This document shows, one piece after another, positions 60,232 to 64,000 of a stretch of DNA of 64,000 nucleotides. The number at the start of each line of letters is the position of its first letter. The stretch's first letter is position 1. The stretch comes from Pseudomonas putida (GTDB lineage: Bacteria > Pseudomonadota > Gammaproteobacteria > Pseudomonadales > Pseudomonadaceae), in assembly GCF_005080685.1 (NCBI RefSeq), contig NZ_CP039371.1, forward strand, positions 4,154,001 to 4,218,000, given 5' to 3'. The notes beneath the pieces were generated by a model that saw only the letters and a program-made list of their open reading frames with translations, had not been told where the DNA came from and did no database searches. A program made the translations under genes and the position numbers.

Positions 60232-60623
60232 CCGACCTGATCAGCGTGAGGGTTTCCAACCTGGTCGGCGCTCCGTTGGACTGGGCGGTGGCCATAGCTG
60301 CAGGGTGGACCATAGACCCGGAATGCCGGACAACCGTGTGGCACCCCGATGGCGCGCCCTGCAGCATCAGCATCCGAGGTGCCGCGCTGGGCTTCGGCTA
60401 TCGACCGTCCACCTGCTGGGCGCAAGGCGGCCAGCTGATCGACAGGCACCGCGGCAGCGCCCAGCACTGCCCAGGCCTGGCCGATGACGTCTGCTACAGC
60501 GGCGGGCCGGAGGGCGCGGGTGTCTGGTGCTACGGCCCCACTGCCCTCATCGCGTTCTGCCGAGGCTTCGTGCGTTACAAGCTGGGCGAGTTCGTCCAGG
60601 TGCCGAAGGAGCTTATCGGATGA
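60228..60623 (+). CDS. DUF2591/NinX-like phage protein
   Basis: 131 residues. VSNLVGAPLDWAVAIAAGWT, RPSTCWAQGGQLIDRH and GPTALIAFCRGFVRYKLGE match the NinX/DUF2591 family of lambdoid phages. Function unknown. Confidence 0.88.
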   Translation: MTDLISVRVSNLVGAPLDWAVAIAAGWTIDPECRTTVWHPDGAPCSISIRGAALGFGYRPSTCWAQGGQLIDRHRGSAQHCPGLADDVCYSGGPEGAGVWCYGPTALIAFCRGFVRYKLGEFVQVPKELIG

Positions 60624-60838
60624 CTTGCGTACCGATTGGCTGCGGCTATGTCTGCTTCTCACCAACCCATCGCCTTCGCCTGGCGGACGGCACCTGCGTG
60701 TACCTGAACTGGCACAGCTACCTGGGGCCGACCTTCTATCGCGATCGCTGTGAGCAGCGCGAGATCGAGGACTGGTACGAAAACCCGCTGATCGTCGACG
60801 CCCTCGACTGGTTCTGCAAGCGCGGCCACCGCGCCTAA
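60620..60838 (+). CDS. 72-residue early protein
   Basis: MTCVPIGCGYVCFSPTHRLR, VYLNWHSYLGPTFYRD and NPLIVDALDWFCKRGHR. Overlaps the NinX-like gene. A small Pseudomonas phage protein, unknown function. Confidence 0.8.
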   Translation: MTCVPIGCGYVCFSPTHRLRLADGTCVYLNWHSYLGPTFYRDRCEQREIEDWYENPLIVDALDWFCKRGHRA

Positions 60839-60889
60839 CCCCTCCACCTACTACTCAAGCCCGCCGACATGTGCGGGCAAGGATTACCT

Positions 60890-61270
60890 ATGCCCGAAAT
60901 CAAGTGCGAACACGGCCACACCATGCGGATCGGTACTGACCAGTGGGTGGAAACCCTGACCCTGGATCAGTTGCGCTACGCCCGCGACCAAATGGCCCTC
61001 AAGATCCATGCGGCCGAGGCCCAGCCGAAACGCTGCGTTTGGCGTATCTGCCGCGGCGCCCTGGTCGAGGAGAACTACCGCGAAGAGGACTTTGAGAAGG
61101 CGGCCGACCACCTGGTGCGCATCTTCAAGGAGCACTTCGTCGAGGAGGCGAAGGCGTTCGTTGAGCGCCACTACGGAACGCTGCGCTTCGAGCGCGAGAT
61201 CCCTCACATGTCAGTCGAGCTGGTCAGCCAGTTCGAATATGACAACGAGTGGTTCCCGGCCAAAGCCTGA
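60890..61270 (+). CDS. 126-residue early protein
   Basis: MPEIKCEHGHTMRIGTDQWV, TLDQLRYARDQMALKIHAAE, a mixed helical protein with acidic middle. Unknown function. Start at 60890 chosen as its product opens with the Cys/His pair typical of a zinc-binding start. Confidence 0.75.
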   Translation: MPEIKCEHGHTMRIGTDQWVETLTLDQLRYARDQMALKIHAAEAQPKRCVWRICRGALVEENYREEDFEKAADHLVRIFKEHFVEEAKAFVERHYGTLRFEREIPHMSVELVSQFEYDNEWFPAKA

Positions 61271-61309
61271 CCACCAACCTGCCGCCACCGGCGGCGTGGA
61301 GACCATCCC

Positions 61310-61555
61310 ATGGAAACCGAGATCCTTTCGGACGAAGAGCTGGCCGATCTGACCGGCTACAAAGCCAGGGGCTGGCAGCGCCGCTGGCTCAACGATCGCG
61401 GCTGGCACTTCGTCGAGAGCCGCGGCGGTCGCCCCCTGGTAGGCCGTCAGTACGCCCGCATGAAGCTGGGTGTGACTCTGGAGGTGGTGCCACTGGCACC
61501 GCCCCCACCAACGCAAGCACCGGCCTGGACGCCGGACTTTTCAAAGGTGAGGTGA
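61310..61555 (+). CDS. DUF4224 excisionase-like protein
   Basis: 81 residues. LSDEELADLTGYKARGWQRR and WHFVESRGGRPLVGRQYAR are the DUF4224 motif often found directly before a phage integrase. It probably acts as recombination directionality factor. One base before the integrase start. Confidence 0.85.
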   Translation: METEILSDEELADLTGYKARGWQRRWLNDRGWHFVESRGGRPLVGRQYARMKLGVTLEVVPLAPPPPTQAPAWTPDFSKVR

Positions 61556-61556
61556 T

Positions 61557-62606
61557 ATGCGCCCCCGCAAGACTGAAAACCGCCACCTTCCTCCCCGGCT
61601 GTACGAACGCAAGCGCACGCGCAAGAGTGGCAAGGTCTGGGTCAGCTACTACTACCTTGACAAGTCAGGCAAGGAAATCGCCCTTGGACCAGACCTGAAC
61701 GTGGCCAGGTTGAAATGGGCCGAACTGGAAGCGAAGGACAAACCGCGCGATCTGTTGCTCATGAGGTCGATCTTCGACCGCTATGAGCGGGACATCATCC
61801 CCAAGAAGGCACCCCGCACACAGAAGGACAACCTCGCCGAACTGCGTCAGCTGCGTCCGTTCTTCGAAGAGGCGCCCATTGATGCAATTACGCCGGCGTT
61901 GGTTGCTCAGTACCGCGACGCCCGGTCAGCGCCAGTCCGGGCGAACAGGGAGATTGCGCTCCTGTCACACGTCTACAACCTGGCCAGAGAATGGGGCCTA
62001 ACGTCGAAGGAAAACCCCTGCCAGGGTGTGCGGAAGAACAAGGAGACGCCGCGAGACTTCTACGCCAACGACGCGGTATGGAAGGCGGTTTACGCAAAAG
62101 CGGTTGAGGAGTTGAAGGTCGCCATGGATTTGGCGTACTTGACGGGCCAGCGTCCTGCGGACGTGCTGGTGATGAGGAAGGACGACATCGAGGACAAAGC
62201 CCTCGGCGTGAAGCAGAAGAAAACCCACAAGAAGTTGCGGATCCTGCTGGAGGTGGACGGGCTGGCCAGCGGCCTGGGCGTCCTCATTGAGGAGATCCTG
62301 AAGCGCAATGCGGCGCACGGATCGCCTTACTTGATACTCACCGATACCGGTAAAAGGGTTACCGCGGCGATGCTAAGGCACCGTTGGGACGACGCCCGGG
62401 AGGAGGCAGTGAAGGAAGCGGCCGCCGCCGGCGACCAGGTACTGGCGAGCCGTATCAGCCAATTCCAGTTCCGCGACATTCGACCCAAGGCGGCCTCGGA
62501 AATTGCCGACGTTGACCATGCCAGCCTGCTGCTCGGCCACACGAAAGGAGACATTACCGAGCGGGTCTACCGACGCGTCGGGGCACTCGCCAAACCGACC
62601 AAATGA
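61557..62606 (+). CDS. int: phage integrase (tyrosine recombinase)
   Basis: 349 residues. Arg199 (GQRPAD), Arg309 in FRDIRPKAA, His328 (GHTKG) and Tyr338 (VYRR) form the active site; the box-II His is Phe305 here. The AP2-like N-terminal arm domain opens LPPRLYERKRTRKSGKVWVS. It integrates the phage at the tRNA-Ser 3' end located 120 bp downstream. Confidence 0.95.
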   Translation: MRPRKTENRHLPPRLYERKRTRKSGKVWVSYYYLDKSGKEIALGPDLNVARLKWAELEAKDKPRDLLLMRSIFDRYERDIIPKKAPRTQKDNLAELRQLRPFFEEAPIDAITPALVAQYRDARSAPVRANREIALLSHVYNLAREWGLTSKENPCQGVRKNKETPRDFYANDAVWKAVYAKAVEELKVAMDLAYLTGQRPADVLVMRKDDIEDKALGVKQKKTHKKLRILLEVDGLASGLGVLIEEILKRNAAHGSPYLILTDTGKRVTAAMLRHRWDDAREEAVKEAAAAGDQVLASRISQFQFRDIRPKAASEIADVDHASLLLGHTKGDITERVYRRVGALAKPTK

Positions 62607-62696
62607 GCAAAGTTTTAGGACGCGTCCTAATACCATTGCACCGATACCCTTCCCGAGGGCCTTTCCACGGGTCGTTTTTCCACGCCCCAAAAACGC

Positions 62697-62722
62697 AAAA
62701 AGCCCTGAATAATCAGGGCTTT
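62697..62722 (-). terminator. tRNA-Ser terminator, inside attR
   Basis: Minus strand AAAGCCCTGA-TTAT-TCAGGGCTTT then TT. It lies 6 bp past the CCA and is part of the att repeat, so the phage supplies a working copy on integration. Confidence 0.85.
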
Positions 62723-62788
62723 GAATATGGCGGAAGCGTAGAGATTCGAACTCTAGGATAGTTGCCCATCGACGGTTTTCAAGACCGT
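62697..62788. repeat. attR: tRNA-Ser 3' end plus terminator
   Basis: Matches 21212-21303 at 91 of 92 positions. Here it continues into the unique 5' part of the tRNA (62789-62815), so this copy completes a full tRNA gene. Confidence 0.95.
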
Positions 62789-62815
62789 TGCCTTAAACCA
62801 CTCGGCCACGCTTCC
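62728..62815 (-). tRNA. tRNA-Ser (anticodon TGA)
   Basis: 88 nt including the encoded CCA. GGAAGCG acceptor pairs with CGCTTCC, anticodon loop CTTGAAA within ACGGT/ACCGT, long variable arm, and T-arm TAGAG-TTCGAAT-CTCTA. Reads UCA and related serine codons. The 3' 61 nt are phage-derived after integration. Confidence 0.95.
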
Positions 62816-62949
62816 AGCAGGTTTTGCGGCGGCAATCATACCGTAATGAAACACGCTGTCAAACTCTCTATGTCGCCGGTTGCAGGAGCTCTGTTAGACT
62901 CGATGCATCAGACGTTTCAAAACCACAGGTTTACCCAAGGAGTGTCGCC

Positions 62950-63621
62950 ATGCGCGAACAGGATTATGCCGTTCACCACGGCCAGCAGGTCGAGCAGCAG
63001 GAGATCAGCAAGGTCCTGCGCAATACCTACAGCCTTCTGGCGCTGACGCTGGTCTTCAGCGGCGTCATGGCCTACGTTGCCCAGCAGATGCGCGTCGGCT
63101 ACCCGAACATCTTCGTGGTGCTCATCGGCTTCTACGGCTTGTTCTTCCTCACCGCCAAACTGCGTAACTCGGCCTGGGGCCTGGTGTCCACCTTCGCCCT
63201 CACCGGCTTCATGGGTTTCATCCTCGGCCCTATCCTCAACCGCTACCTGGGCATGACCGGTGGCGCCGAGGTGGTCAGCTCGGCCTTCGCCATGACCGCA
63301 CTGGTGTTCGGTGGTCTGTCGGCCTACGTGCTGATCACCCGCAAGGACATGAGCTTCCTGAGCGGCTTCATCACTGCCGGCTTCTTCGTGCTGCTGGGCG
63401 CCGTGGTCGCTAGCTTCTTCTTCCAGATCAGCGGCCTGCAACTGGCGATCAGCGCTGGCTTCGTGCTGTTCTCGTCGGTGTGCATCCTGTTCCAGACCAG
63501 CGCCATCATTCATGGCGGTGAGCGCAACTACATCATGGCGACCATCAGCTTGTACGTTTCGATCTACAACCTGTTCGTCAGCCTGCTGCAGCTGTTCGGC
63601 ATCATGGGCAGCGACGACTGA
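62950..63621 (+). CDS. BI-1/YccA-family membrane protein
   Basis: 223 residues with seven transmembrane helices (YSLLALTLVFSGVMAYVAQQ, IFVVLIGFYGLFFLTAKL, and others) and the C-terminal region IYNLFVSLLQLFGIMGSDD of the Bax inhibitor-1 family. In E. coli YccA restrains FtsH. AAGGAG lies before the ATG. First host gene to the right of the prophage. Confidence 0.93.
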   Translation: MREQDYAVHHGQQVEQQEISKVLRNTYSLLALTLVFSGVMAYVAQQMRVGYPNIFVVLIGFYGLFFLTAKLRNSAWGLVSTFALTGFMGFILGPILNRYLGMTGGAEVVSSAFAMTALVFGGLSAYVLITRKDMSFLSGFITAGFFVLLGAVVASFFFQISGLQLAISAGFVLFSSVCILFQTSAIIHGGERNYIMATISLYVSIYNLFVSLLQLFGIMGSDD

Positions 63622-63639
63622 TCGCACCCTGTTATTGAA

Positions 63640-63862
63640 AAGCCCGCTTCGACGGTAATGCTGTTCACTTAAGAATGCTGGGGCTGCTGCGCAGCCCTTT
63701 CGCGACGCAAGGCCGCTCCCACATTGTCCAAACTTGCCCCGTAAATAGGGTATTCACGGTCAGTGTGGGAGCGGCCTTGTGTCGCGATGGGCCGCAAGGC
63801 GGTCCCAATGCCGGCGATGCAGAACTTAAGTAAATAGAATTACGCTTCGGCGGGCTTTTTCA
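63640..63862. repeat. REP pair that appears to split the BI-1 gene's terminator
   Basis: Two opposite REP units (near 63688-63723 and 63761-63810) lie between AAAAGCCCGCTTCG (63639-63652) and CGCTTCGGCGGGCTTTTT (63843-63860), which would pair as one terminator if adjacent. The REP block is edged by imperfect 21-bp inverted repeats that meet at CTTAAG. This suggests insertion of a mobile REP pair into the terminator loop. Confidence 0.65.
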
Positions 63863-64000
63863 TGCCTGTGACTTGACCGTTAAGTCAGCTTATTGCGCAC
63901 ATAGCCGGCGATCTTGCCGCTAACGTGCTTGCCACTACCGCAATCGCGTCACAGCCCTTAGAATGCGCTCCCTTTTTTCTTGCCGGACCGCTTTCTCGAT
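63863..64000. other. Right edge without a supported gene
   Basis: No complete gene. An ATG at 63962 opens a frame (MRSLFSCRTAF) that runs off the window and could be a partial gene, but it is too short to judge. Confidence 0.3.

Larger units (their letters stand above)
21212..62788. mobile_element. Prophage, HK97/D3-like virion genes with lambda-like control region, in tRNA-Ser
   Basis: About 41.6 kb bounded by a 92-bp direct repeat that includes the last 61 nt of tRNA-Ser and its terminator. The integrase lies beside the intact tRNA at the right end. All modules of a tailed temperate phage are present: integration, early genes, immunity, replication, Q antiterminator, HNH/terminase, head, tail and lysis. 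No capsid, tail or control gene is visibly broken, so it may be inducible. Confidence 0.95.

Overview
The window is chromosomal DNA of a Pseudomonas, most likely the P. putida group. It is GC-rich, carries Pseudomonas-type REP palindromes, and encodes a gcl-hyi-glxR glyoxylate cluster, DUF3077/DUF6124-type small proteins and a YccA/BI-1 membrane protein. Product names are my recognition of the protein sequences; no database search was run.

Bases 1-11,200 look like core or near-core genome. A partial LysR regulator diverges from gcl-hyi-glxR, which turns glyoxylate into glycerate. A tandem array of six 58-bp REP-bearing repeats follows. Next comes a second aconitase-type dehydratase pair (LeuC-like and LeuD-like), a LysR gene broken by a one-base frameshift, a 2-hydroxycarboxylate transporter, a Nudix hydrolase, three small Pseudomonas-specific proteins and a 32-residue membrane protein.

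Bases 11,295-21,200 are accessory and metabolic. A GcvA-like LysR gene and a chimeric lipoprotein with a ModA-like C-terminal part diverge from an apparent operon. That operon encodes a two-subunit transketolase, an MFS carrier, a small membrane subunit plus secreted PQQ dehydrogenase (arranged like Gluconobacter sldBA), and an SDR. A glutaredoxin and a receiver-less winged-helix protein follow. I infer an undescribed route for a polyol or ketose. An IS3-type transposase remnant lies at the right edge.

Bases 21,212-62,788 are a complete-looking prophage of about 41.6 kb in the 3' part of tRNA-Ser(TGA). A 92-bp direct repeat with one mismatch marks attL and attR, and the intact tRNA is at attR next to the integrase. 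The virion genes are HK97/D3-like siphovirus genes, transcribed leftward: HNH, terminase, portal, protease, capsid, connectors, tail tube, frameshifted tail chaperone, tape measure, tip protein, fibres, endolysin, and Rz with embedded Rz1. The control region copies the lambda plan in mirror image: int/xis, early rightward genes, PL/OL, two lysogeny-position genes, cI, PRM/OR/PR, cro, O, P, Q, then a late promoter followed by a terminator. OR and OL carry the same 15-bp operator, TTAGC-N5-GCTAA. Two LexA-type boxes (CTG-N10-CAG) mark SOS-linked genes: one near attL, and one before a DUF1654 gene whose promoter also carries an OL-type operator. The early rightward region holds an alginate-lyase-like gene behind a long structured leader, a cytosine methyltransferase and three genes on the opposite strand.

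To the right, bases 62,816-64,000 hold the BI-1/YccA gene and a REP element that appears to have split a terminator.
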